From Leuconostocaceae bacterium ESL0723 (GTDB lineage Bacteria > Bacillota > Bacilli > Lactobacillales > Lactobacillaceae): DNA of 64,000 bases. The notes under the pieces are model-generated. The model saw only the letters and a program-made list of their open reading frames with translations, searched no databases and was not told the origin of the DNA. Both the position numbers and the translations under genes were made by a program. Positions within the stretch are counted from its first letter, which is position 1. Each line of letters opens with the position of its first letter. The DNA lies in the NCBI GenBank assembly GCA_029392055.1, contig CP113928.1, positions 742,501-806,500 on the forward strand, written 5' to 3'. Positions 51,754-60,522 of the stretch are shown piece after piece.

Positions 51754-53184
51754 TTAAACTTCAACGGTCCTCGCCCCAAAAATCAAACCATGTTCCGGTG
51801 TGCGGGCGTTAATAACGAGCTTGTGAACGTTGAAAATATGATCCAGTTGTTCATCAGTAAAGAGTTGGCTACCCTCAACCATCTTCCGCAGGGAAGTGCC
51901 GGTCTTGAGCGAAGCCTTGGCCAGCTTCGAAGCTTCCTGGTAACCAATGATTGGTGCCATCGCTGTGGCGTAGCTAATTGACATTTCGACATCCTTGGCC
52001 AACTTTTCCTTGTTAGCCGTAATGCCCTCAATGGCATTAGTCCGCAGCGTATCCATGGCAGCAGTCAGATGCTCGATGCCGGTAATCAAGCTCTTAAACA
52101 TGATTGGTTCAAAGGCATTCAGTTCAAACTGACCGGCTTCAGCAGCCGCGGTCACCGTAGCATCAAAGCCAATCACCTCAAAGGCCACCTGGCTAACGGC
52201 TTCAGGGATAACTGGGTTGACCTTCCCGGGCATAATGGAAGACCCAGCTTGCTTGGCAGGCAGGTTAATTTCACCCAGGCCTGAACGAGGACCAGAACTC
52301 ATTAGACGTAGGTCGTTAGCCATCTTTGAAAGGTTAACGGCCAGGGTCTTCAGGGCTCCTGACAGAGTAACCAGAGCATCCTGGTTAACCGTAGCATCAA
52401 AGAGATCTTCGGCCTGGACCAGGTCCAAACCAGTAACCGCACTCAGGTTGTCGGCAATGTGCTGGTTGTAGTAAGCCGAAACGTTAATACCAGAACCAAT
52501 GGCTGAACCGCCCAGGTTAATTGTATGTAAGGATTCCTGACTTGCCTTAATGCGCTTGATATCCCGCTTCAAGGGAGCTAACCAAGAATGGAAGCTGTTA
52601 CCCAAGACCATTGGGACAGCGTCCTGTAACTGGGTCCGGCCCATCTTGTAAGTGTCTGAGAAGACCGCTGCCCGGTCAGCCAAGGAATCGACCAGGTCAC
52701 TAAGGCTGCCCAACAGTGGGTCTAAGAGGCGTATCAAGGCAATCTTGCCGGCGGTTGGGTAAGTGTCATTGGTACTCTGGCACATGTTGAGGTGGTCGTT
52801 GGGGTGAACGTGACTGTAGTCCCCCTTTTCAAAACCGGCCAGCTCCAGGGCCAGGTTCGCAACGACCTCGTTAACGTTCATGTTCGTGCTGGTACCGGCC
52901 CCACCCTGGATATCGCTGATGGGAAACATGTCTTCGTCAAAGGGACCATCGAGTAGCTGTTCAGCCGCTGCTTCAATCGCAGCCCCGATTTCTTCGGGTA
53001 GGTCACCGGCTGCCACATTGGTCTTAGCGGCGGCTAACTTAATCTCGATTAGCCCCCGAATTAGACCCGGGTGGGTAACCGTTTCACTAATGGGAAAGTT
53101 GTCGTGGGCCCGCTGGGTGTGAATACCATAATACGCGTCCGCTGGAATAGCTGCTGTGCCAATTGAGTCTTTTTCTTGCCGCAT
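51754..53184 (-). CDS. aspA: Aspartate ammonia-lyase
   Basis: A 476-residue member of the aspartase/fumarase superfamily: YYGIHTQRAHDNFPIS, QGGAGTSTNMNVNEV, HPNDHLNMCQSTNDTYPTA, and the catalytic loop GSSIMPGKVNPVIPE. THTQRA.NF and the C-terminus favour aspartase over fumarase. Converts L-aspartate to fumarate and ammonia. It follows the amino-acid permease gene by about 110 bases, and both may answer to the LysR regulator upstream. Confidence 0.88.
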   Translation of the reverse strand: MRQEKDSIGTAAIPADAYYGIHTQRAHDNFPISETVTHPGLIRGLIEIKLAAAKTNVAAGDLPEEIGAAIEAAAEQLLDGPFDEDMFPISDIQGGAGTSTNMNVNEVVANLALELAGFEKGDYSHVHPNDHLNMCQSTNDTYPTAGKIALIRLLDPLLGSLSDLVDSLADRAAVFSDTYKMGRTQLQDAVPMVLGNSFHSWLAPLKRDIKRIKASQESLHTINLGGSAIGSGINVSAYYNQHIADNLSAVTGLDLVQAEDLFDATVNQDALVTLSGALKTLAVNLSKMANDLRLMSSGPRSGLGEINLPAKQAGSSIMPGKVNPVIPEAVSQVAFEVIGFDATVTAAAEAGQFELNAFEPIMFKSLITGIEHLTAAMDTLRTNAIEGITANKEKLAKDVEMSISYATAMAPIIGYQEASKLAKASLKTGTSLRKMVEGSQLFTDEQLDHIFNVHKLVINARTPEHGLIFGARTVEV

Positions 53185-53276
53185 GTCAATCTCCTTACTG
53201 ATTCCTGCTGGTTTAGCAGTATATTAACCCAGTTAACGTTAGCTATACCATTTTTTGTCAGTTAAGATGACATCAT

Positions 53277-53308
53277 AATAAAAAAGCCTGAACTCAGGCT
53301 TTTTTACG
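53277..53308 (-). terminator. Terminator of the permease gene
   Basis: AAAAAAGCCTGA / TCAGGCTTTTTT; overlaps the stop codon. Confidence 0.85.
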
Positions 53309-54634
53309 TAAGAAGCTCAAACCGTACAGCACGGCGAACCAAGCCACCGTCAGTAAGGTGGTGACCGTAGTTGCTGGCGTAACCAGTAAGATTACAAAAA
53401 TCATGGCCAGAAAGGCAATCGTTAGGTAGTTTGAGTAAGGACTCAGTGGTAGCCGGAATAAGTGCCGACCCTTTTGATAGTCTGGCGACTGCCGGAACTT
53501 TAGATGGGTTACCATCAGGGCACCATAGACAACCAAGAAGGTCGCTGAAGCCACTGAAGTCACGATGCTAAAGGCATCAGTTGGGAAAATATAATTGACA
53601 ATCACCGTACCACCTACTAGGAGCGTGGACAGGTTAACGGCCCGCATTGGCACTGCGCGATGGTTCAAGTGCGAGAAGTAGCCGTGGCCATTCGACAGCG
53701 AATAGAGCATCCGGCCAGTGGTAAAGAGTGAACTGTTCAGCGATGAAGCGGCCGCGGTCAAAACCACGAAGTTAACAATGCCGGCAGCCCCGGTAATGCC
53801 GATGCCCGAGAAGACCTGGACAAAGGGCGACATGTTGCCGCTGTAGTCGGTCCAAGGTTGGATGGTCATAATCGCTGCGAGGGCGCCGACGTAGAAGATC
53901 AAAATCCGGACGACAATTGAATTAATGGCATGCGGAATAGTGTGAACCGGATCACGGGTCTCAGCCGCAGTGATACCAACGAATTCAACCCCCAGAAAGG
54001 CGAAGAAGACCATCTGGAAGGCCGACAAGATATCATGGCCGTGGTTGGCTACCAGACCGTGGGACCACAGGGTTGAAAAGCGGGTCACGCCCACTGAAGT
54101 CTTCACATGCAAGATGGCCATCATAATCCCGGTCGCAATCATGGCCAGGATGGCTAAAATCTTAATCATGGCAAACCAGAACTCGGTTTCACCAAAGGCC
54201 TGGACGGCCACGATGTTCACAACGTAGAGAACGACCAGGAAACCGACCTCCCAGGGCCAGGTTGGCACGTGGGGGAACCAGAAATGCATGTAGTTACCCA
54301 CGGCGGTCAGTTCGGCCATGGCAATTACAATCCAGCTCATCCAATAGGTCCAGCCCAGGATAAAGCCGGCCCGGGGGCCCAAGTACTTTTCCATGAAGTC
54401 AATGAAGACCGGCTTGCTGTCATCGGAAATGAGCAGCTCCCCTAGCGCCCGCATCATGGCAAAGATAAAGAGACCAGTGATGATATAAACTAACAGGATA
54501 CTAGGGCCAGCCTTTTGAATCGACTCACCAGCCCCCAGGAAAAGCCCGGTTCCAATCGTGCCACCCAGGGCAATCATGTTCACCTGCCGGCGTGACAGAT
54601 TCCGGGATAACTGGGTTTCTTCAGTCTTTTCCAT
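53294..54634 (-). CDS. APC-family amino acid permease
   Basis: A 446-residue transporter with 12 helices. The AAT-subfamily N-terminus is SRRQVNMIALGGTIGTGLFLGAGE, then FMEKYLGPRAGFILGWTYW. ETRDP-containing loop is typical of AroP/CycA/LysP relatives. The position between aspartase and a divergent LysR gene suggests, but does not prove, an amino acid feeding the aspartase pathway. Confidence 0.87.
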   Translation of the reverse strand: MEKTEETQLSRNLSRRQVNMIALGGTIGTGLFLGAGESIQKAGPSILLVYIITGLFIFAMMRALGELLISDDSKPVFIDFMEKYLGPRAGFILGWTYWMSWIVIAMAELTAVGNYMHFWFPHVPTWPWEVGFLVVLYVVNIVAVQAFGETEFWFAMIKILAILAMIATGIMMAILHVKTSVGVTRFSTLWSHGLVANHGHDILSAFQMVFFAFLGVEFVGITAAETRDPVHTIPHAINSIVVRILIFYVGALAAIMTIQPWTDYSGNMSPFVQVFSGIGITGAAGIVNFVVLTAAASSLNSSLFTTGRMLYSLSNGHGYFSHLNHRAVPMRAVNLSTLLVGGTVIVNYIFPTDAFSIVTSVASATFLVVYGALMVTHLKFRQSPDYQKGRHLFRLPLSPYSNYLTIAFLAMIFVILLVTPATTVTTLLTVAWFAVLYGLSFLRKKA

Positions 54635-54717
54635 GAATATAACTTCTCCTCTAACCTAAAAATTCCTAACTGATGGTGTCAGGTTTCTTTATCAATGTTA
54701 GTCTTTGTTATATGATA

Positions 54718-54756
54718 AGTAAAACTCATAATTTTCAATGTTAGATGAATTTTACT
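54718..54756. promoter_or_regulatory. LysR operator: 12-base inverted repeat
   Basis: AGTAAAACTCAT (54718-54729), 15 bases, ATGAATTTTACT (54745-54756): inverted repeats with one mismatch, in the gap between the permease gene and lysR. TATGAT (54711-54716) is a possible lysR -10 next to it. Typical place for autoregulation plus control of the divergent gene. Confidence 0.7.
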
Positions 54757-54771
54757 CATGTGAGGAAATTA

Positions 54772-55659
54772 ATGAAAACCTTTACCTATCAAATTTTTAT
54801 GATTGCGGCTGAAACTCGGTCCTTTAAAAAAACGGCTGACCGCCTCCACATCACGCCCAGTGCCGTTAGTCACGCCATCTCCCAACTGGAAAAGCAACTC
54901 GGTCTGCGCCTCTTTATCCGTAACCGGTCAGAAATCACCTTGACGCCGGACGGCGAACAGGTCTTACCAGCGGCCGAGGACGTCTTAAGTGCCGAACGTC
55001 ATCTCCGCCACCTGGTTAATAACCTGACCGGCTTGCAGGCTGGTACCCTCCAAATTGGTGCCTTCAGCAGTGTCTGCATCAACTGGCTACCAGGCATGAT
55101 TAAAGCCTTTAAGCAGCAACATCCTAATATCCAAGTCGGCATTACCCAGGTTAGTACCTTCGATGAAATTAACCAGGGGATTAAGTCCGGGAAGATTGAT
55201 ATCGGCTTTACCACCCTGCCGACCGATCCTCGCTTTGTCACTACTCCCCTACTAAAAGATGAAATCATGTGTGTGGTCCCAACCGACTTCACCCCTAAAA
55301 ACGGACACAGCATCACCCACGAAGATCTAAGTGACCAGCACTTTATCCTGCAAAAGAACGACTATGACCAAGAGACTAAGGCAGCCCTGGACCACTACCG
55401 GGTTCAACCGCAAACGCTGAACTTCTCCATCGATGACCAATCAATCATTGCCCTGGTTGAAGGCGGTTTTGGCCTTGGCATTTTGCCAAACCTGGCCCTG
55501 AAAAAACTGTTCGGTGAGGTCAAGGTCTACCCCTTTGACCACCCCTTCTACCGAGAAATTGCGCTGATTACGAATTCCAGTCAGATGGCTGTCCCAGCCG
55601 TCGCCGCCTTTAAGCAGGTCGTTATCGATTACTTGCGCACAAAAAAAAGCCCCTCTTAA
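54772..55659 (+). CDS. LysR-family transcriptional regulator
   Basis: A 295-residue LysR protein: winged helix residues 1-65 (FKKTADRLHITPSAVSHAISQLEKQLGLRLF) and a two-lobed effector domain (LQIGAFSSVCINWLPGMIKAFKQQHP; DIGFTTLP). The ATG at 54772 has GAGGAAA; an in-frame ATG at 54745 lies inside the operator and is unlikely. The stop codon falls in the loop of the terminator. Confidence 0.9.
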   Translation: MKTFTYQIFMIAAETRSFKKTADRLHITPSAVSHAISQLEKQLGLRLFIRNRSEITLTPDGEQVLPAAEDVLSAERHLRHLVNNLTGLQAGTLQIGAFSSVCINWLPGMIKAFKQQHPNIQVGITQVSTFDEINQGIKSGKIDIGFTTLPTDPRFVTTPLLKDEIMCVVPTDFTPKNGHSITHEDLSDQHFILQKNDYDQETKAALDHYRVQPQTLNFSIDDQSIIALVEGGFGLGILPNLALKKLFGEVKVYPFDHPFYREIALITNSSQMAVPAVAAFKQVVIDYLRTKKSPS

Positions 55660-55673
55660 GAGGGGCTTTTGAT
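55643..55673. terminator. Terminator of lysR / ABC gene
   Basis: AAAAGCCCCTCTT / AAGAGGGGCTTTT; symmetric, between convergent genes. Confidence 0.85.
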
Positions 55674-55679
55674 TTTACC

Positions 55680-57671
55680 TTAGCTAGCAGCCAGGGCATC
55701 AATCGTATTCAGGTGTGCAGCTCGCCGTGATGGCACGAAGCTTGCCACCCAGGCAATGAAGACACTGATAACGACGGCAAAGATTACGTCACCAAATGAA
55801 ATTTGTACGATATTGTACTTAATGAGACTGTGCAAAGCACCGTTCATTAGGAGTTGCAAGGCAAAGGCCGCCACAATGGCTAGGCCAGCCGAAATCAAAC
55901 CGACCAGGAGGGCCTCATAAGTGAAGAGAGAGCCAATATCCTTGGCCCGGGCACCAAGCGCCCGCAAGACGCCGATTTCCTGAGTCCGTTCACTAACCGA
56001 CATGTAGGTCGTCACGATAATCATAATCGCAGAAACGACCAGGGAAATACCCGCAATGGCCGCTACCACCCGGGAGGCCAGCGTAGTAATGGTGTTAATG
56101 GTTGACAGCGTATCACCAACGGTCTGAACGTTGTAACTCTGCTTACCATCACTGTCCTTAAGGGCCTTGATGTCGTTCGCTACCTGCTTAACGTTGGCCG
56201 TCTTATCGACGCCGACTTGGACAGTGTTAGCATTGGTCACCGCACCGGCCTTGGTCAGGGCCGCCTTCATACCGGCGTAAGAACCAGCAAAGATGGCAGT
56301 ATTACCAGTACCACTGATTCCACTAACCTTAGGGGTAGCCGTTACCTGGACCTGGTTATTCTCTGCATCAAAGGTCGTAAAGGTCACCGTTACGGTCTGA
56401 CCAATGACTGACTTCCAGTTATTCTTATTAATCTTCTGGGCGAAGTCCTTTGAAACCACAATTTCACCGGCCTGAGTTGGGGCTGAGCCAGCACTCAGGG
56501 TCTTGCTGGTAAACTGAGGGGTCCAAGTCAAGTATGCACCTGACTTGGTCTGGTCACCGATGGTGAAGCTAGCGCCGCTAAACTGGTAGCCCGGATAAAC
56601 CTTGTCAACGTGCTTAATCTTACCCAGCTTATTCAGGGCATTATCGCCAATGGTGACCGAGGCATAGTTGGACATCAGGGCCTGGGAATAGGCATCCTGT
56701 TTGTCATCATCAGACGCTGAACTGTCCTTGTCCACATTCTTAGTAACAGTTGGGTAGTTAGGGTTAACCAAGCTGGTCGTCTGCTCGGTAATGTAACCCT
56801 TAATCCCGTTACCTAGGCCGAGGAAGAGAATTACGGCTCCTAGTCCAATCGCTGAACCAAGAATAACCAGGAAGCTCTGCAGTTTCTTGAACTTCATGTG
56901 GTCATAGGCCATGCTCCAAATCGTACCAGCCGACAAAGGCTTTGACTTGAAGCGGTCCCGGGTTGAAAAGCGGGGAACTGGATACTTGTCCTTTAGGACT
57001 TCCTGCTTACCAATCTTACCGTCTTCCATGTGGACAATCCGGGTACCGAAATTGGCCACTTCTTGAGAGTGGGTCACGACAATGACCAATTTACCTTCTT
57101 GGGCAATCTGATCCAAGAGTTCGAGGACTTCCTTGGTGTTACCAGAATCCAGGGCACCGGTTGGCTCATCAGCAATCATGATATCGGGGTTGCCAGCCAA
57201 GGCCCGGGCAATGGCCACCCGCTGCTTTTGACCACCAGACAGCTGAGATGGATACTTGTTAACGTGCTCGCCCAAACCGACCTTGTCCAGTAATTCCTTG
57301 GCCCGCTTCTTACGCTGGCTCCGGTTTAAAGTGGTCATGTTCAGCGAGGTTTCCACGTTTTCCAAGTTAGTCTGATAGTTAATCAGGTTAAAACTTTGGA
57401 AAATGTAGCCAACCGTCTTACGCCGGTAAATGTCGAGTTGGCGGGCATTACGATGGTCAATCACCTGTCCATCAACGGTAACCGTTCCTTCAAAATTACG
57501 GTCCAAACCACCAATGATATTCATCAGGGTCGTCTTACCGCCACCGGACTCACCTAAAATCGAAACAAACTCCCCCTTATCAAAGGAAAGATTGATACCC
57601 TTTAGGACCGGAAACTCTTGCTTATTAAGAAAGTAAGACTTAAAGATATTACTAAGTTCCAAAAACGCCAT
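55680..57671 (-). CDS. MacB-like ABC transporter, ATPase fused to FtsX-type permease
   Basis: A 663-residue fusion. Residues 1 to about 230 are the ATPase (Walker A GESGGGKTT, signature LSGGQKQRVAIA, Walker B DIMIADEPTGALD). The rest is a MacB/FtsX permease: one helix near residue 265, a large extracytoplasmic domain (about 290-530) and three C-terminal helices with VSERTQEIGVLRALGA. Such transporters move peptides or sense cell-wall-acting compounds by mechanotransmission. No two-component system is adjacent. Confidence 0.88.
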   Translation of the reverse strand: MAFLELSNIFKSYFLNKQEFPVLKGINLSFDKGEFVSILGESGGGKTTLMNIIGGLDRNFEGTVTVDGQVIDHRNARQLDIYRRKTVGYIFQSFNLINYQTNLENVETSLNMTTLNRSQRKKRAKELLDKVGLGEHVNKYPSQLSGGQKQRVAIARALAGNPDIMIADEPTGALDSGNTKEVLELLDQIAQEGKLVIVVTHSQEVANFGTRIVHMEDGKIGKQEVLKDKYPVPRFSTRDRFKSKPLSAGTIWSMAYDHMKFKKLQSFLVILGSAIGLGAVILFLGLGNGIKGYITEQTTSLVNPNYPTVTKNVDKDSSASDDDKQDAYSQALMSNYASVTIGDNALNKLGKIKHVDKVYPGYQFSGASFTIGDQTKSGAYLTWTPQFTSKTLSAGSAPTQAGEIVVSKDFAQKINKNNWKSVIGQTVTVTFTTFDAENNQVQVTATPKVSGISGTGNTAIFAGSYAGMKAALTKAGAVTNANTVQVGVDKTANVKQVANDIKALKDSDGKQSYNVQTVGDTLSTINTITTLASRVVAAIAGISLVVSAIMIIVTTYMSVSERTQEIGVLRALGARAKDIGSLFTYEALLVGLISAGLAIVAAFALQLLMNGALHSLIKYNIVQISFGDVIFAVVISVFIAWVASFVPSRRAAHLNTIDALAAS

Positions 57672-57788
57672 GGAGACCTACCTCTCTACTAACCGACTAA
57701 CAAATCCTACTAGTTAACCGGTCATAATTTGTGCGTATACATACAAGCTCAACTCTACCGACAAGGTTAAAAAAAGTCAAACGACGGG

Positions 57789-57824
57789 CACAAAAAAAGC
57801 CAGCCCAAACGGGCTGGCTGTCAT
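57789..57824 (-). terminator. Terminator of small membrane peptide gene
   Basis: AGCCAGCCC / GGGCTGGCT followed on the minus strand by TTTTTTTG. Confidence 0.85.
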
Positions 57825-57828
57825 AATA

Positions 57829-57969
57829 TTACTGCTCACTTTGGTGACTAACCGTTAGTTGACTCTCGTCATCGCTAACGCGGTTAGCACTAAAGATTAA
57901 CAAAAGGAGCATCGTGCCAATGCTACCAAGGCTTATTAAGGCAATACCAGTAACTACTTGTAACAACAT
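57829..57969 (-). CDS. 46-residue single-helix membrane peptide
   Basis: Frame MLLQVVTGIALISLGSIG then TMLLLLIFSANRV and an acidic hydrophilic tail (SDDESQLTVSHQSEQ). AAAGGAG lies nine bases before the ATG, and a strong terminator follows five bases after the stop, so it looks like a genuine small gene. One transmembrane helix; no family recognised. Confidence 0.65.
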   Translation of the reverse strand: MLLQVVTGIALISLGSIGTMLLLLIFSANRVSDDESQLTVSHQSEQ

Positions 57970-58142
57970 TTGATGGGCTCCTTTCGCTTAATCCTACGAG
58001 TCAGTTAAAAATTTCTTTCATAACCATTCAATGACGTAAGTGTAACACAAAAATAGAAATGTTTCATGTTTTTTACGTATTTCTTACAATCGAAGAATTA
58101 GGCCGGTCAAAAGTTACAAAGCCGTAATATTATAAATTTTAA

Positions 58143-59054
58143 TTAAACCTGGTATTCCTGGTTATCATCCCACTGAGAAACTTCATCTGGGGCTGCACTA
58201 TCCTTATGAGGGGTGTGCCAAGTGAAGTCCTCGTACCAGATAGTACGCTTGTTCTGGTCCAACTTTTGGATGGCTGCCATGTCTTCCGGACTAAGCTCAA
58301 AGCCGTCTAACTGACTGTTGGCAATAATCCGTTCCTCATGGACTGACTTAGGAATAGTAACCACGCCCATCTGGATGTCAAAGCGCAGAATAATCTGAGC
58401 CGGCGTCTTCTGGTGCTTCTTGGCCAACTCCTGGATAACTGGGTCATTGATGGCTTGTCCACCACCAAGAGGTCCCCAGGCTTCCATGGTCATACCAACT
58501 TCACGCATGAACTGGTAGATGTCTTTTTCCTGAACGAGTGGATTAAACTCCATCTGGTTAACCTGGGGCATAATCTCAGCGTGGTCCAAGACATCTTGCA
58601 TCCGCTCAATGTCAAAGTTCGAAATCCCAATGGCGCGAATCTTACCATCCTTATAAAGGCGCTCCATGGCCTTCCAAGTATCTAGGTACTTGCCGTCAAC
58701 TGGCCAGTGAATCAGGTACATGTCAACGTATTGCAGCTGCAAGTCCTTTAGCTGTTGCTCAAAGGCATGCAGGGTTGAGTCGTATCCTTGGTCCCCGTTG
58801 AAGACCTTGGTCGTTACGAAAATGTCTTTTCGGTTTAGCGTTGAATTAGCGAAAGCCTTCTTCAGGCCGGCACCAACCCCCAACTGATTACCATACTGCT
58901 TGGCCGTATCAATCAGGCGGTATCCGTTGGCCAGTGCGGTCTGAACCGCCTGGTCAGCCTGAGCGTTGGAACTCTTCCAAACACCCATCCCCAACTTAGG
59001 GATTTGAACACCGTTACTCAAGGTCGTGTCTTGATCTAAAATTCTTTCAGTCAT
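58143..59054 (-). CDS. Aldo/keto reductase
   Basis: A 303-residue AKR: catalytic Asp and Tyr in RLIDTAKQYGNQLGVG, Lys in IFVTTKVF, His in MYLIHWPV. The order and LSNGVQIPKLGMGVWK start are those of the diketogulonate-reductase/YvgN-type group that reduce dicarbonyls such as methylglyoxal with NADPH. The start at 59054 is the ATG after a TTG. Confidence 0.88.
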   Translation of the reverse strand: MTERILDQDTTLSNGVQIPKLGMGVWKSSNAQADQAVQTALANGYRLIDTAKQYGNQLGVGAGLKKAFANSTLNRKDIFVTTKVFNGDQGYDSTLHAFEQQLKDLQLQYVDMYLIHWPVDGKYLDTWKAMERLYKDGKIRAIGISNFDIERMQDVLDHAEIMPQVNQMEFNPLVQEKDIYQFMREVGMTMEAWGPLGGGQAINDPVIQELAKKHQKTPAQIILRFDIQMGVVTIPKSVHEERIIANSQLDGFELSPEDMAAIQKLDQNKRTIWYEDFTWHTPHKDSAAPDEVSQWDDNQEYQV

Positions 59055-59134
59055 CAATAATTACTTCCTTTCATACAACTAAGCTACGCCCCCATTTTAA
59101 AGCATAGATTAAAGATACTCAAACCAAACTGGGA

Positions 59135-59872
59135 CTAGTGTCCCAGGGTCCAGCCACCGTCCATCGTCAGGACGGCGCCGTTGATATAACTGGCCTGGGG
59201 ACTGGTGACATAAAGGGTTAAATCAGCAACTTCCTGGGGCTGGGCCCAACGTTTGGCTGGCGTATTTTCAGCCACCGATTTCGCCATTTGCCCATCACCG
59301 GCAAAGTCCGCCGCATTCATCGGGGTCTGCACTGCCCCCGGGGCAATGGCATTGGCCCGGATTCCCTGGCTAGCATAGTCAAAGGCCAGTTGCTTGGTGT
59401 AGCCGATTAGGGCGTGTTTACTGGCCGTATAGGCCGCGCCACCACCCCCAGCAGAGAAACCAGCAATTGAAGTCATATTAACAACCTGTCCACTTTTACG
59501 GGCAAGCATGCCCGGCAAAACTGCATTAGTCAGGGCCACTGCTGCCAGTAAATCCACGGATAGAATCTGTTCGAAATCGGCCAGGGACTGGGCCAGGGTC
59601 GGTTGGAAACCATCTAAGACCCCGGCTGTATTGAGCAGGATGTCAAAAGTCTGGTCAGCAGCCAGTCCCTCCCCTAGCCGACTGACTTCGTCCGTCCTTC
59701 TCAGGTCCTGCTGGATAGCTGTAAAATTCGGATGGTCAATGGCAATCGGGGCCTGATCAATCCCCCAGACCCTAGCACCGGCCGCCAGGTAGGTTTGGGC
59801 CTGACAAAAACCGATGCCTGAAGCGGCACCGGTTAGCAAAATGTTTTGATTCGTGTAATCTTGGTTAATCAT
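59135..59872 (-). CDS. Short-chain dehydrogenase/reductase
   Basis: A 245-residue SDR: nucleotide loop TGAASGIGF (residues 14-22), NTAGVL, and the catalytic Ser-Tyr-Lys with YTASKH. PGAVQTPM and the C-terminal YINGAVLTMDGGW fit classical SDRs (3-oxoacyl-ACP reductase-like). Substrate unknown. Overlaps queT by four bases, an odd pairing of functions that may only be transcriptional. Confidence 0.87.
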   Translation of the reverse strand: MINQDYTNQNILLTGAASGIGFCQAQTYLAAGARVWGIDQAPIAIDHPNFTAIQQDLRRTDEVSRLGEGLAADQTFDILLNTAGVLDGFQPTLAQSLADFEQILSVDLLAAVALTNAVLPGMLARKSGQVVNMTSIAGFSAGGGGAAYTASKHALIGYTKQLAFDYASQGIRANAIAPGAVQTPMNAADFAGDGQMAKSVAENTPAKRWAQPQEVADLTLYVTSPQASYINGAVLTMDGGWTLGH

Positions 59873-60423
59873 TTACTTAAGTTAACAACCTTACTCAGGG
59901 CAAAAATCACAATCCCACCGACAATCAGGGAAACTAATTCTCCAGGAGCCACTGATACGTAGTAGGCCAACCACTGTGCAAAAATGCTGCTGGCCTTGGT
60001 TCCCGATGAAAAGGAACCGGCCGCGTGGATTTGGAAGGCAAAGGTGAACTCAGCCGCCAAAATCGCCATCCCAATCGTCGAAACCACCACCGTACTGATT
60101 ACAATTTTTAACCAAGCCTCGGTCACCTTGCGGGTCAGCAGGTAGGTAATCGTGGTCATAATCAGGGTGCCCAGCGTCCCAAAAACCCAGTCAATCCAAC
60201 CCAATGGCGATAAGAAATTCGCTAGCAAAACCCCTAAACTCAGGGCCACAACGTAGCGCTTGTTCCAGGCTGCCAGGTGATTAAGTCCTTCTGACAGGCG
60301 TAGTTGGACTGGTCCAAAGCTAAAGGGTGCCACTGCGGTCGTAATGACCACATAGAGGGCGGCCACAATGGCGGTCAGGGCCAGGCTGTAGGCCCGACTA
60401 GGGGCCGTTTTACTTTGATTCAT
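59869..60423 (-). CDS. queT: QueT-family queuosine-precursor transporter
   Basis: A 184-residue membrane protein with five or six helices. ALYVVITTAVAPFSFGPVQLRLSEGLN is the QueT signature. It is the substrate-binding component of an ECF-type importer for preQ1 or a related queuosine precursor. The upstream preQ1 riboswitch supports this directly. Confidence 0.92.
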   Translation of the reverse strand: MNQSKTAPSRAYSLALTAIVAALYVVITTAVAPFSFGPVQLRLSEGLNHLAAWNKRYVVALSLGVLLANFLSPLGWIDWVFGTLGTLIMTTITYLLTRKVTEAWLKIVISTVVVSTIGMAILAAEFTFAFQIHAAGSFSSGTKASSIFAQWLAYYVSVAPGELVSLIVGGIVIFALSKVVNLSK

Positions 60424-60429
60424 AATTTA

Positions 60430-60481
60430 CTCCTAGTTTTGTTAAAGCGGGATGGTTGATGAACCGCTAGCAGTTAGTTTA
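60430..60481 (-). promoter_or_regulatory. preQ1 class I riboswitch and -10 of queT
   Basis: Transcript AGCGGTTC (60468-60461), loop, CCCGCT (60451-60446), then TTAACAAAACTAGGAG, matching the small preQ1-I fold with P1 AGCGG/CCGCT and an A-rich tail that ends in the Shine-Dalgarno. Ligand binding should hide the ribosome site. TAAACT at 60481-60476 is a plausible -10. Confidence 0.82.
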
Positions 60482-60493
60482 GCACAGGGGCAA

Positions 60494-60521
60494 ACAAAAA
60501 ACCACGCAAGCGTGGTTCAGT
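60494..60521 (-). terminator. Terminator of dnaG-rpoD
   Basis: ACCACGC / GCGTGGT with TTTTTTG on the minus strand. Confidence 0.75.
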
Positions 60522-60522
60522 C

